NCBI GenBank assembly: GCA_945860955.1 | Contig: CAMATH010000012.1 | Location: 29,253-93,252 of the forward strand | Direction of reading: 5' to 3' | DNA from: Planctomicrobium piriforme | Lineage (GTDB): Bacteria; Planctomycetota; Planctomycetia; Planctomycetales; Planctomycetaceae | DNA length: 64,000 nt | Shown here: positions 18,224-29,700 of the stretch, piece by piece | How the letters are laid out: the number at the start of each line of letters is the position of its first letter | How positions within the stretch are numbered: the stretch's first letter is position 1 | Program-made: the position numbers and the translations under genes | The notes under the pieces: generated by a model | What the model was told of the DNA's origin: nothing | Database searches by the model: none | The model's input: only the letters and a program-made list of their open reading frames with translations

Positions 18224-19597
18224 CTACAGCAATTCACGAATCGGCTCCCCTTCCGACAACGGTGTCGGTCTCCCGTCGACCGTGTGGAAGGTGATTTCCC
18301 GGGAGTTGTACCCCAGGGCGGCGAACACCGTCGCATGGATATCCGCCGGAGTCACGGGCCGGTCTTTCGGCACGCCCCCGATACTGTCGGACGCCCCCAC
18401 AATCTGACCGCCGCGAATTCCACCACCCGCCAGCACCACGGAGTAACACTGGGGCCAATGGTCGCGCCCCGCCTTTTTGTTGATCATCGGCGTGCGGCCA
18501 AAATCCCCCATCCAGACCACCAGGGTCGTATCGAGCAGGCCCCGCTCCTCGAGATCGTCAAGCAGCGCGACATAGGCCTTCTGCATCGGCGGCACCAGAT
18601 TCTTTTTCATCCGGTTGAAGTTGTCTTCGTGGGTGTCCCAGATAATGCTGCGGCCGTTGACCGTGGTCACAAACGGCACTCCCGCCTCCACCAGCCGACG
18701 GGCCAGCAGGTGCGATTGTCCCCAGGAATGCCGACCGTACCGCTCACGCACCTCGGCGGGCTCTTGCGAAAGATCAAACGCGCGGGCGGCGTCGCCCGAG
18801 TACACCATCGAAGCGGCTCGGGCATGGAAGACATCATGCGAGGCGGCCAGGCTCGCGACAATGGGCTGCCCCCGTTCGGTGAATCGCTGGTTCAACGACT
18901 GCCGTTCTTCAAAGCGGTCGCGCGTCAGACCGTCGACCAAACCCAGATTGCGGACCTTGAAATCCGCCGCGTTGGGGTCGGCATCCAACACAAACGGGTC
19001 ATAGCGCACACCAAGACAACCGCCATATTGCCCGGGGGTGATGTAAACCGTGCTGTCGCAGTGAGGGTAAGGGGTGATCACATAGGGAGGGACGCTTCCC
19101 GAGTAGCCATCCCGCTGCGCCAGCCAGCCGACGAGCGTTCCAAAACTGGGGTAATCGCTGGGAGCCGGGTTGATGAGCGTGCTGTCCATTTTGTACGGCC
19201 GCCCGACAATCGACCACGCCATGCCGGAATTGTGACCGCCATGCGTGTGATGCACGGTCCGCACGACCGCCAGCTTGCCCGCCCGTTGGGCGAGGTCGGG
19301 AATCAGTTCGGTGAACTGCATTCCCGGAACGGCGGTCTCGATGGTCGCGAATTCGCCCCGGACGGTGTCGGTCGCCAGTGGCTTCGGGTCGAACAGGTCG
19401 AGATGACTCGGCGCGCCGCAATTGAAAATCAAAATCACCGACTTCGCCTTACCCGCCCGAGGAGCCGCCAGGACTTTGGCCCCGCTTCCCAGCCCCAGTG
19501 ACGCCGCCCCCGCCATGGTCCCTCGCAACAGCGACCGCCGGGAAAATGGCGACTCGGTTGACTCAGGACGGAAAGACGACGGAACTGAAATCGACAT
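18224..19597 (-). CDS. DUF1501 protein, Tat-exported, sulfatase-like
   Basis: A 457-residue member of the DUF1501 family, which is very abundant in Planctomycetes. The N-terminus has a twin-arginine signal (SRRSLLRGTMAGAASLG) and a cleavage-like site near VLAAPRAG. The mature chain begins KSVILIFNCGAPSHLDLFDPKP, and later has HTHGGHNSGM and TTLVVWMGDFGRTP, positions that in the alkaline-phosphatase/sulfatase fold hold metal ligands. The Cys/Ser nucleophile motif of true sulfatases is not seen, so enzymatic activity is uncertain. In many planctomycetes the gene is paired with a DUF1549/DUF1553 cytochrome-like gene; that partner is absent here. Confidence 0.92.
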   Translation of the reverse strand: MSISVPSSFRPESTESPFSRRSLLRGTMAGAASLGLGSGAKVLAAPRAGKAKSVILIFNCGAPSHLDLFDPKPLATDTVRGEFATIETAVPGMQFTELIPDLAQRAGKLAVVRTVHHTHGGHNSGMAWSIVGRPYKMDSTLINPAPSDYPSFGTLVGWLAQRDGYSGSVPPYVITPYPHCDSTVYITPGQYGGCLGVRYDPFVLDADPNAADFKVRNLGLVDGLTRDRFEERQSLNQRFTERGQPIVASLAASHDVFHARAASMVYSGDAARAFDLSQEPAEVRERYGRHSWGQSHLLARRLVEAGVPFVTTVNGRSIIWDTHEDNFNRMKKNLVPPMQKAYVALLDDLEERGLLDTTLVVWMGDFGRTPMINKKAGRDHWPQCYSVVLAGGGIRGGQIVGASDSIGGVPKDRPVTPADIHATVFAALGYNSREITFHTVDGRPTPLSEGEPIRELL

Positions 19598-20286
19598 CGC
19601 AACACCCTTCCACGCTCTGCATCAACAATGGTTGATCTGAAACCATCGTAGCGGGAGAGTGGGGGGAACACAAACCCAATTGAACGCACAGCCTCGCCCG
19701 GCAGGAACTGGTCAGAACCTGTCGAAAGGGGATTCCGTCGTTTTGGGGAGTTCCTCGCGGCGTAGCCGCCATTTCACCCCAAGCCGGAAGGGGTCTTGCG
19801 AAAGCCGTATGGCGGCTGGTGTTGGCGACGGCCCCATCCGCCTTGAGCGGATGGGGAGAAAGATCGATGGCTAGCTCCAAAACCATATTGCGCAGTCCAG
19901 ACCCCATCCACCTTGTGTGGATCGGTGAATCAGATCTTCGCTCTGTCTGCCGCACACGACGTCGGTCACCAAGTCAACCGACCCACAGGCGATGTCGCGC
20001 GTTTTGCGAGGCATGAATGCGATCCGCGTTCCCAGCGACGATTGGCGATCAATCTCATTGCGATCCGGACGGGTCCAATTTGACGCCAATCTTGCCTGGC
20101 CGAGCGAGGATCTCATTCACCAATCCACACAAGGTGGATGGGGTCTTGCTCGGTAGAGAGGGGGGCATTTTTCTAGCTGCCGATCTCATTCACCATCCGG
20201 GCGAGTCGGATGGGGTCTGGGGACGCGAATCGTCTGATTTGACGCTGTACGCTGTATACGTTTGCCGCGTAGAGCCCTCCCGCGGT
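19598..20286. repeat. gene-free stretch with cluster of related hairpin repeats
   Basis: About 690 bp between two genes, with no convincing coding frame. It contains a family of short palindromes: a compound inverted repeat at 19764-19817 (AGCCGCCAT with its complement, enclosing ACCCC/GGGGT); a perfect 10-bp hairpin at 19832-19856 (CCCCATCCGC); and three longer units at 19899-19936, 20109-20146 and 20182-20218 built as GATCTCATTCACC, a stem, then GGATGGGGTCT. The 19899 unit is in the opposite orientation to the other two. Together they look like a nest of REP-type elements. Promoters for the flanking genes were not recognised. Confidence 0.65.
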
Positions 20287-22203
20287 TCATCCCTCCGGAT
20301 CGTCAATCAACTCCAGAAACGGATCCAACCCCATCCCCACATGGTTCTTGAACCGCTGGTCTTCCTGCTTCAGCATCAGTTTACGATTCTTCAGGTGCAG
20401 TTTTTCGAGCCGTCGTTGAGAGCGTTCAAAGATCTTCAGGAAGTCGGCGGGAAGTTCTCCACGTCCCAGGGCGGCGGCCCGGGATTGGTGTTTCTTCAGC
20501 TCGGAGGGAGTCAGGCCGGCGAGCAGCTCGTCCTCGAGTGAGACGAAGAACTGAAAACTGCCGGGGTCTCCCTGGCGGGCCGACCGCCCCACGAGCTGGC
20601 GGTCGATTCGGGCCGAGCTGTGCATTTCGGTCGCGATCACATGCAGACCGCCGTTCGCCTTCACATCGTCATCCAACAGAATGTCCGTTCCGCGTCCCGC
20701 CATGTTGGTGGCGATGGTCACTTTCCCCGCGCGGCCCGCGTGTGAGACGATCGCCGCCTCTTCGCTCAGTTTACGAGCATTGAGCAACTGGTGGATGACG
20801 TTGCGGTCATGAAGCTGCGCGCTCAGACTCTCGGACGCCGCCACCGACGGGGTGCCAATCAAAATCGCGCGGCCTTGGGCGACGAGCCGTTCGATTTCTT
20901 CAACCACCGCCTGGGTCTTCTCGCGCCAGGTGGTGAAGACCCGCGACGGAAACCCCTTTCGAATGCACGGCTTGTGAGTCGGGACGATCGAGACCCGCAA
21001 GCGATATGTCTTTTTCACTTCCTTCCGCACCGACCAGCCGGTTCCGGTCATCCCTCCCAGGAAGGTGTACTGTCGAAAGAAGCGCTGGACGGTCACCTGG
21101 GCCGCCGCCATGGTCCGATCGGTGATCGGAATCACCTCTTTGGCTTCAATCGCCTGGTGCAGCCCTTGCTGCCACTTGCGGCCTTCCATCATCCGGCCAG
21201 TCGACTCATCAATGATCTGAACTTCTTCGTCTTCATTGATGACGTAATCGCGGTCGCGGACAAAACCAAACTGCGCCGTCAGCGCCCGCTCCACCTGTCG
21301 ATACATCTGTTCCGGTTCATGCCGGCCGACCAGTGCGGGCCGGGGGGAGAGCAGCACCTTCCGGCAACCCGACTCAGTCAGCACCGCGTCCCGTTTGTGC
21401 GGGTCGTACTGGAAATGTTCTTCGGAAACGAGAGTGGGGGCGATGGCGGCACCCCATTTGTAAAGGGCCAGAAACGCCGGGGGGGTTGCTTCTTCGGTGG
21501 AGATGATCAGCGGGGTTCGGGCGTCGTCGATCAGCACGCTGTCGGCTTCGTCGACCAGGGCGAAGTAGTGGCCGCGCTGGACGGGGCGCTCGGCGGTCGC
21601 CGCCCGTTCGGGAGAGGCGGCGTCGTCCATCCGCAGACGGTCACGCAGAAAGTCGAAGCCGAGTTCTTTGGCGGTGCCGTAGGTGACATCCCGGCTGTAA
21701 TGGGCCCGCCGTTCGTCGGTCGATTGCGGTGTCTGGATGCAGCCGACCGTCATGGACAAGAGTTCGAATGCGGGACGATTGAGGTCGGCGTCACGAAAGG
21801 CGAGGTAGTCGTTGACCGTGATGACGTGGCAACCTCGACCGGGAAGTGCCCGCAGGTAGGCGGGAAGGACGGCGGTGAGGGTTTTTCCCTCGCCCGTCTG
21901 CATCTCAGCGAGACCCGCGTCGAAAATGGCGATGGCGCCGGCGATTTGGACGGGGTAGTGGGCCATCTTCAAGGATCGGCGACACGCTTCCCGCATCAGA
22001 GCGTAGGCTTTGGGCAACAGCTCCTTGAGTTCGGCTCCGGATCGGGCGAGCCATTTGAGGTCGATCCCGCGCAGTCGGAGTTCTTCGTCCGACACCGAGG
22101 TCAACGCATCGGAGTCGGCGATGATTTGCGAGACCAGTTGGTCGCGCCGGGCGGCGGAACCCGGGAGGTATCGGCCGGCGATGTTTCGAATTCGCGAAAA
22201 CAT
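20287..22203 (-). CDS. short SecA-like preprotein translocase ATPase
   Basis: Started at the ATG at 22203 the product is 638 residues, against about 850-950 for normal SecA. The SecA-specific Walker A AEMQTGEGKT is at residues 99-108, followed by VITVNDYLAFRDAD, the DYNYGTAKELGFDFLRDRL-like segment and the Walker B VDEADSVLIDDARTPLIIS. The second motor half has VTIATNMAGRGTDILL and GRSARQGDPGSFQFFVSLEDE. The helical wing and scaffold parts are trimmed and the C-terminal zinc-binding tail (CxCxSGxxxxxC/H) is absent. It could be an accessory SecA2-like ATPase, or this lineage's reduced SecA; whether another secA exists is outside the window. A hairpin separates it from the DUF3467 gene. Confidence 0.85.
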   Translation of the reverse strand: MFSRIRNIAGRYLPGSAARRDQLVSQIIADSDALTSVSDEELRLRGIDLKWLARSGAELKELLPKAYALMREACRRSLKMAHYPVQIAGAIAIFDAGLAEMQTGEGKTLTAVLPAYLRALPGRGCHVITVNDYLAFRDADLNRPAFELLSMTVGCIQTPQSTDERRAHYSRDVTYGTAKELGFDFLRDRLRMDDAASPERAATAERPVQRGHYFALVDEADSVLIDDARTPLIISTEEATPPAFLALYKWGAAIAPTLVSEEHFQYDPHKRDAVLTESGCRKVLLSPRPALVGRHEPEQMYRQVERALTAQFGFVRDRDYVINEDEEVQIIDESTGRMMEGRKWQQGLHQAIEAKEVIPITDRTMAAAQVTVQRFFRQYTFLGGMTGTGWSVRKEVKKTYRLRVSIVPTHKPCIRKGFPSRVFTTWREKTQAVVEEIERLVAQGRAILIGTPSVAASESLSAQLHDRNVIHQLLNARKLSEEAAIVSHAGRAGKVTIATNMAGRGTDILLDDDVKANGGLHVIATEMHSSARIDRQLVGRSARQGDPGSFQFFVSLEDELLAGLTPSELKKHQSRAAALGRGELPADFLKIFERSQRRLEKLHLKNRKLMLKQEDQRFKNHVGMGLDPFLELIDDPEG

Positions 22204-22222
22204 GTTTTTGACCCCTACACAA

Positions 22223-22251
22223 AGAGCCGCCCTCACGGCGAGGGCGGCTCT
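22223..22251 (-). terminator. GC-rich hairpin between DUF3467 gene and secA-like gene
   Basis: Perfect 12-bp stem AGAGCCGCCCTC (22223-22234) with its complement at 22240-22251 and a 5-base loop. On the minus strand it is followed by only three Ts, so it may be a weak terminator, an attenuator in the secA leader, or an mRNA stabiliser. It sits 19 bases upstream of the secA-like start. Confidence 0.6.
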
Positions 22252-22279
22252 GGAATTCTCTGTGCATCGAGCGAACCGC

Positions 22280-22633
22280 TTAGCGGCTCGTCGTTCCGCC
22301 AGCGGGGGTTTGGACGACCCGCTTCATGATGTCGATCTGGAGTTCGCCAAACGCCGTTTCGTGACGTTTCAGCGAGGCCCCCAGTGTGAGGAACAGGCGC
22401 TTGGCGGTGTAGTAATTCATGACCAGGCGCTGATCGACTTTGACGGGATGGGTGGGATTTCCCATCGGTTCGGTGTTGAGCCCGAAATCGAGGATCAATT
22501 CCTCGGGCGATCCGGTCACCCGCGCGAAATTCGTGTAGATCGGCTCCAGGTTGGCTGGTTCGATCGTCGGCTGAATCGGTGGGTTGCCTTGTTGGGGGGC
22601 GGGACGCTGTTCGGGGCTCGGTTCGGTCGCCAT
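22280..22633 (-). CDS. DUF3467 family protein
   Basis: A 117-residue protein. After a Pro/Gln-rich N-tail comes the DUF3467 core: PIYTNFARVTGSPEELILDF, then VDQRLVMNYYTAKRLFLTL and RHETAFGELQIDIMKRV. A good Shine-Dalgarno sequence (GGAG) precedes the ATG at 22633. The family is small, cytoplasmic, common in Planctomycetes and of unknown function. It lies 77 bp upstream of the secA-like gene on the same strand, with a hairpin between, so the two may be partly co-transcribed. Confidence 0.85.
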   Translation of the reverse strand: MATEPSPEQRPAPQQGNPPIQPTIEPANLEPIYTNFARVTGSPEELILDFGLNTEPMGNPTHPVKVDQRLVMNYYTAKRLFLTLGASLKRHETAFGELQIDIMKRVVQTPAGGTTSR

Positions 22634-22660
22634 CGAGGGCTCTCCTTCTTTGTCGAAACT

Positions 22661-23095
22661 TTAACGATACTGAATGACAGCGGGTCCAGGACTGACCGCT
22701 GACGGCCCATAGTTATACCGAATTGCGCCACCAGCGGGAGGGTACCCGTAGGGAGAACCAAAACTCTCCCCCGGCCCACCCTGGGGCGAACCGCCGAAGG
22801 GATTGGTGTAGGCGTTGGGAGCCGCTCCTGGGCCGGCGTACTGCTCAAGTTCCGGCGGAATGGTCGCAATGCGGCGATAAGGGCGCGTCACCTTGCGCCA
22901 GGTGTACACGCTTTGCAGTTTCAGATGCCTGCAAATCGCGTAACCCAGCGGAGGCTTGGTGGCGCACGCCTGACAGTCGTCATCACAGTCGACTTCAGTG
23001 TAGCGCTGTCCAGCGAACGCGGGAACCCCCAGGGCCAGGAAAGCGGCGAAAGCGGCACCCGCAAGCCCGCGACGTAAAACCGAATGAGTGAACAT
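22661..23095 (-). CDS. small secreted Cys-containing protein, unknown function
   Basis: A 144-residue protein with a clear signal peptide (MFTHSVLRRGLAGAAFAAFL, cleavage near VPAFAGQ). The mature part starts with an acidic segment with two Cys (EVDCDDDCQACATKPP), has one more Cys at YAICRHLK, then a basic stretch (TWRKVTRPYRRI), and ends in a Gly/Pro/Tyr-rich low-complexity tail. The Shine-Dalgarno sequence GGGGAG lies nine bases before the start. The Cys residues could form disulfides or bind a metal; no family is recognised. It is 27 bp upstream of the DUF3467 gene on the same strand and could be in one transcript with it. Confidence 0.72.
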   Translation of the reverse strand: MFTHSVLRRGLAGAAFAAFLALGVPAFAGQRYTEVDCDDDCQACATKPPLGYAICRHLKLQSVYTWRKVTRPYRRIATIPPELEQYAGPGAAPNAYTNPFGGSPQGGPGESFGSPYGYPPAGGAIRYNYGPSAVSPGPAVIQYR

Positions 23096-23751
23096 TGTTC
23101 AGTGTCTCCCCTTCCGTGAGGAATGTCTGAAACGCGTGGAACGGTTAGGAATGAAATTCGGAAAAATCCACCCTTCTGGCATAGCCGAAGCGGTGGTATT
23201 GTCGGAATTCCTGGACAATTCCACCCCACATCGCCGCTACAGCCAGAACAGGCGTCAGGGTCAACCAATCCCGGCATTGCCGAACCGGTCGCTCCGGATC
23301 TGCGGCGCGAAGGAATTACAGCGAGGGGCGACGATTCGGTGAGTTTGAACGCTTGCGGGGGTCGATCGAATGAGGCGACTGGATGGAGTCCACCCAATCT
23401 GGGAGGTTCTCCAGGCGGTGTGGGAAAACACCGCTCACAATCGAGGGATCGAGACGCCGGTCGGGCCAGGATGCCAAGCTTGAGAAAATCATGAACTTGA
23501 GGGGGTATTCCCTTTCTGGACTCCCTCATAGTATTGCCGTCTCTCCCTGCAATTGCCTGAATTGCCGCGCAAATCCCCTCGCTGGCGCAGTCAAACCGGT
23601 CTCATCACGCAGAATTTGCGTGATGATTCCGCAACCGTGACTGGCCAAAATGGGTAATGTGGGCAGATTTCGCAACGGCGTCGGCGGAGCGGTGTTTGTA
23701 CTTCTGGCGTTGCGTCCTGCCTTCCTCTGTTTGTGTCCGGAGTCCTGCGTC
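23096..23751. other. long leader region of the giant gene, no gene seen
   Basis: About 655 bp between the divergent small secreted gene and the giant gene. No coding frame is convincing. The clearest structure is a 9-bp inverted repeat with a 5-base loop at 23603-23625 (CATCACGCA and its complement), about 125 bases before the preferred giant-gene start. It could be an operator or a leader hairpin. No confident -35/-10 pair was found. Confidence 0.5.
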
Positions 23752-26700
23752 ATGCGTCTCGCCCCATTCGCGGATTTCATTAAGAACGTCGTTCTCAGCA
23801 CAGGCCGGCCCGGCTGGTTGCGAGCGGCCACCCGCCTGGAGTTGAAGGCCCAAGCGCAAGATCGACGGAAGTCGCGGCGCGTGAGCTTCACGTCATCCGC
23901 CGAGGTTCTGGAAAGCCGGCAGTTACTCGCCGGTCCCCAGTTGGTGAACATCGCCCCAAACACCGGGGGATTTCTCGCGAACGGGCAGATCCGCAACGAA
24001 GCCCCCCGGGAATTGGTGTTCACGTTCAGCCCGGGGGCGACGATCGACGCCTCGACGGTCGACGCCGGGATCACCGTGACGCGAGCCGGGACCGACGGCA
24101 TCGTCGGCTCGGGCGACGACATTCAGATCCCCAAGGGTTACGTCGGTGTCGGCCCGCTCCCCAATCAGGTGACGCTGCGGTTCGCCGACTCGCTGGTGGA
24201 TGACCAGTACCGGGTTTCGATCAACGGAAACCTGCAGAACTCGCTGGGGCAGGCGTTCAATAACGGTACCACGCAGAACACCGATTTCCGGGTCGACTTC
24301 GGTGGTCAAGTAGTCTCGGTCGTTCCTCAGCCGGTGTTGCGGGCGTCGGTTCTCACGGTTGCTGACGCGTCGGCGATCACCGATGGTGACCGAGTGAGTG
24401 TTTCGGCGGGATCCAGCGCCGTCACGTTCCAGTTCCACTTGATTGGCGGAACCGGAGTCGTCGCCGCCGGCAACATCGCCATCAATTACAACCTGGGCGA
24501 TTCCGCGACGACGCTGGCGAGCCGGCTGTCGAGCGCGATTCAGAGCGCTTCAGACGATGTCGCTTCGCCGCTCTACAAGCGCATCTTCCCGAGCGCCTCG
24601 TCGAACCAGGTGACACTCTCGGGTGCCGAGTTCTCCCCGGTGGTGGGACGCACGCTGACCAACGCCACGTTCCTCACGGCGGCCGATGGCGGCTTGACCC
24701 AGGCGGCCGACACGGTGGTTGTCTATTTCAACCAGAACCCGCTGGTTCAGGCGCTGGCTGAAAACCCGGCGTATTATCAGGTGTTCGACGTCGCGACGGG
24801 CAAGATGTACCTCCCGCAGACGGTGCGGTACGACGCGGTGGGGAACACCGCGGTGCTGCAATTCTCGGCGGACCTTCCACAGTCGACGTTCCACATTCAG
24901 ATCGGTGCCCCCGCCGTCGCGAACGACACGTTGGGGAACGCCGTGAATCTGGGAACGTTGTATGTGGACGGCGGAATCAACACGGTGGTCGGCTTTATTG
25001 GCGACCGCGGGGGGATCAGTTCCGATGTCCGCGATTTCGATCTCTACGCGTTCCGGACCGGACCCAATGGGACTTCGGGGAACGCGTCGGTCTTCGATTT
25101 CGATTCTTCGTTCACGAACGGAGTGCGATTGCGGCTGTTCTCCGCGAACGGGAAGCAGATCAACTCCACCACCAATTCGATCCAATTCAACGGTCTGACC
25201 CCGAATACCCAGTATTACATCGGGGTTTCGGGAATGGGCAACAATTCCTATAGCCCGATCAGTGGCATCGCCAGCCAGAATGGCGTGGGAACCGGATCCT
25301 ACAAGCTGCAAGTGGTTCTCGACAATTCGATCGTTCAGAACAACGACACTTCCAGCTTCGACACGGCGACTCAGCTTGGGGTGTTGGGGGCCAACGGGTT
25401 CCAGGTCGAAGGGGAGATCAAGGCCCCGGGGAACCAGGCGTATCCGCCGATGCCCGGTGGGAGTGATGAACCCGGGCACCGCGAGATTCCTGTCGACGGG
25501 GAATCCAATGACGCCGGTACCGGGACGACGCCGACGATTCCCGCGGGAATTCCCAGGTATTTCTACAACTTCCAATCGATTTACGGGACCGATCCGCAAG
25601 GCAATACGCTGCTGAATGGGATCACAGACACCCAGAAACTGCGGGCGCGCGAAATTCTGGAAATCTATTCGCGATACCTGGGGATCGAGTTTGTCGAAAC
25701 GGACGAGCAGGGACTGACCATCGTGACCGGTGATCCCCGCGCTGTGGACCCGACAATTCCTGTCGGGTCGGTGGGGGGCATCGCCGGCGGTGGTCTGGCG
25801 ATTATGAATGGCAACACCGATTGGGGAGCGAGCGAATTCGGCGGAGCCTGGTTCGGAGTCGCCTTCCATGAAATCGGGCACTCGTTGGGTTTGGCGCACA
25901 GTTACGACGCGCCGAGCGTCATGGGATCGGGTTTCGAAACACCGGCCCCGCCGACTGGCGGCTCGACGCCAACCGAGCTGGTTCTCCCGGGCGATGTGAA
26001 CCTGGTGGCAGCGCAAAGACTGATTCCCGCCTCCAGCACCGATGTCAATCTTTACCAGTTTGATCTGACACAAAACGGCTCGATCAATGCCCGAGCGGTC
26101 GCCCAACAGTTGCGCGATTCCGATGGCAATCCGGCCCCGAGCCTGCTGGACCCCGTTCTGTCGATCTTCAGCGAGACCTACGTCACCGCAAAACTGTCGT
26201 CCGACTTTGGGACACTGAACGCGGTCAAACTGGGGTTTGTCGCCAAACAATCCGGCGTTGGCGGCAACGCGATTCGGCTGGTCGTCACCAAGGCCGCTTT
26301 GGGAGCCGGGGTCGCGCCGCAAGTGTCGGTGAACGGCACGACAATCAACATCGTTCTCAACACCGCCGGGACAACCGCCCAGACACTCGTCAACACCCTG
26401 AACGCCAACGCGGCTGCGTCGGCGCTCGTGACGGCTTCCGTCGATTCGGGAGTCGCGACGACCAACATCTCGGCCCCCAACACCACCTATTCACCGCTTT
26501 CGTTGACCGGCGGGGCGACGAATCGCACCCTGGTCGCCCGCAACGACGACTACTTCGGGCGGGATTCGCTCGTCAATTTGCATCTCGACAAGGGACGTTA
26601 CTACGCGGCGATTTCCAGCACCGGTAACACCGCCTTCAACCCGGTGGTCCCCGGGACAGGCTTCGGTGGGCGTACGGACGGGATCTATCAACTCGCCCTC

Positions 26701-29700
26701 AATTTCACGGCCGACCCGCAACCCAGTGAAACACTCAACGACATTCGTGGAGTGGCGCTCGATGGCGATCTCGACAATCGGACCGGTGGCGCGTTTGATT
26801 TCTGGTTCAAGACCGGCGACACGATTTTCGTCGACAAGGCGAATTTCAACGACGTCGCCCCCGATGGCACCACCGCGCATCCCTACAGCACCATCTCCCA
26901 GGCTCTGGCTCTCGCCCAGCCCGGGCAGATTGTGCGCATTGTGGGGAATGGCGGGCTGGACGGTGACGCGGCCACGATCGACGACAATCGCCCCTACCTG
27001 ATCGGCTTCGATTCGCAGGGAGCGAATGCCGAGGATGGCGCGGACTTCATTGTCCCCCAAGGGGTCACCGTGATGATCGACGCCGGCGCGATCATCAAGC
27101 TCAAGGGAGCGATCATCGACGTCGGCAAGACACTCCCCAACATCGATCGCAGCGGGGCCGCCCTGCAGGTTCTGGGGACACCCAAACAACAGGTCCAGTT
27201 CACGTCGCTGGGGAATGATTCGATCGGCGGTCGGAGCGACTCGAATGACTTCGTCGGTCCTGCAGCGGGCAACTGGGGCGGAATCGTCTTTCGGCAGTCT
27301 TCCGACTTTCTGGGAATCAACGGCAAGCTCGACGGTCAGGATTTCCAGAACAAGGGAGTCTTCCTGAACTCGGTGAATCAGGCCTCCTTCAGCTTCGGCG
27401 GTGGTCAGGTCTTCGACGACTCGGTACTCCAGGTGTTCAACCCGGTGCACGTCGAAAACCTGAATTCGCAGTCGCTCCGTTACGCCCGGCCGAACATTTG
27501 GTTCAACAATATCACCGCCAGCGCCGACGCGGCGATGTCGGCGGACCCCAACAGTTTCGCCAACACAGTCGACCGGTCGGGACCGTTCATTCGCGGCAAC
27601 AAGGTCTCCGGGAACAGCGTCAACGGCATGTTCATCCGGGTGCGCACGAACTTCGGGCAGCCGATCGACAGCCTGCAGGTTCCCGCCCGCATTGACGACA
27701 TCGACATCACCTACGTTCTCCCCGAAAACCTGTTCATTGATGGGGGTGCGGGTGGGCCCTATCTGCCCGATCCCAGCGATATTACCCATGCCGGCTGGCA
27801 GGCACGGGTCGCGGGGAGTCTGGTACTCGACCCCGGTGTGATTTTGAAACTGTCGGGTTCGCGCATTCAGATGAACGTCGGGGGATCGCAGTTCCTGGCG
27901 GAAGGGACCGCGGCGCTGCCGATCGTAATGACCTCGCTGCGTGACGACACATTCGGTGCCGGCGGTTCTTTTGACACCGGTTCCGACGGAACCGCCCCCG
28001 TGACGAGGGGGGACTGGGCCGGGTTGTTCTTCACCGCCAATTCTTCGGGCAGCATCGATCACGCGATCGTCCAGTACGCGGGGGGAACGGCGGCCGTCGC
28101 CGGGCAGTTCGACGGTTTCAATCCGATCGCGATCCAGCAGGCGGACGTTCGCGTTGCGAACACGCTGTTCGAGAACAACGCCGGGGGCCTCGCCTCAACC
28201 AACCGCGACGGTTTGCAGTCCAATCAGTCCGCGACCGTTTTCGTTCGCGGGGCGCAACCGGTGATCGTGAACAACACGTTCATCAACAACGGTGGCAACG
28301 TCATCAGCGTCAATGCCAACGCCCTGAATTCGCTGGAGGTTTCGGACTGGGGCCGCAGCACCGGAACTCTCTCCGCCGCCACCCAGTACAAGAACAACAC
28401 CGGCCCGCTGGTCGCCGGCAACCGCATGCTGGGGAACGAGACGAACGGCATGGAAGTCCGTGGCGAAGGGATCACCACCGAAACGATCTGGGATGATTCC
28501 GATATCGTCCACGTGCTGCGGGGTCAGGTGATCGAAGACATCAATCGACATACTTTTGGCGGCATCCGACTCGCCTCGGGGAATGAATCGAGTCTGGTGG
28601 TCAAACTCGACGGCCCCAACGCCGGCTTCACGGTCACTGGTATTCCCCTTGACATCAACGACCGCATCGGGGGCACGTTGCAAGTCATTGGCTCGGCCCA
28701 ATACCCGGTGATCTTCACCTCACTGAGAGACGACACGGCGGGGGCTGGCTTCCAACCCAACGGGCTGCCACTCCTCGACACCAACAACGATGGCAACCTC
28801 AGCGTCCCGACACCGGGAGATTGGCGAAGCCTGCGGTTGCAGCAACTCAGCAACGACCGCAATGCGGCGGTCGCGCTGGAAACCGAAGTCGCGTCGAATT
28901 CCGCCGAGCAGAACGGAACCCCCGGAACCGCCCAGTTCCTGGGGAGCCTGGCCCCGCAAATGGCCAGCGACAACGTCAACGAAAAGAAGGGGGGGAACGA
29001 CTACCAGCCGTACGCGTACGAAGTGCATGGGATCCTTTCCGCCCCGTCCGATGTCGACGTTTACAGCTTCACCGCGAACAAGGGGACGGAAGTCTGGTTC
29101 GACATCTCCCGGACGACGTCTTCGCTCGACACCGTGCTGGAAGTGATCGACGCGAACGGGACCGTGCTGGCGACGTCGAACGATTCGCAGTTGCTCGACC
29201 AAGCGGGCCAGGCGATTCCCCGCCCGCTGATGAAAGACGCGAATGTGGGGGGTGACTTCTACACCACCAATCCGCGGGACGCCGGGATGCGGGTGGTGCT
29301 GCCGGGGTCGGCAGCGGTCAACACCTACTTCGTTCGAGTGAAGAGCAACCAGGGATTGACCGCCGGTCAGTACAACCTGCAGGTCCGCATCCGGCAGTTG
29401 TACGAAGCCCCGGGTTCGACGGTTCGTTTTGCCGACATACGTTACGCGACCAACGGTGTGGAAGTCCTGGGTCTGCCGGGCCGTTCGCCCCTCACGGGAG
29501 AAGGGACCGAGATCCCGGGAAACAATTCGTTCGGCTCGGCCACGAATCTGGGGAACCTGCTCCAGACCGACATGGCGACTCTGAGCGTTTCGGGGACCCT
29601 GTCGACAGCCAGCCAGGTCGACTGGTACCAGTTCCGGATGCAGTATGACCTGCTCCAGGTGATTTCCGGGTCGAGCGACGGCAACAAAACGTTGGCCGCG

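Noticed and set aside
20791..22329. Plus-strand open frame of 512 codons opposite the secA-like gene
   Set aside because: The minus strand has all SecA motor motifs; the plus-strand product shows none and no ribosome site.
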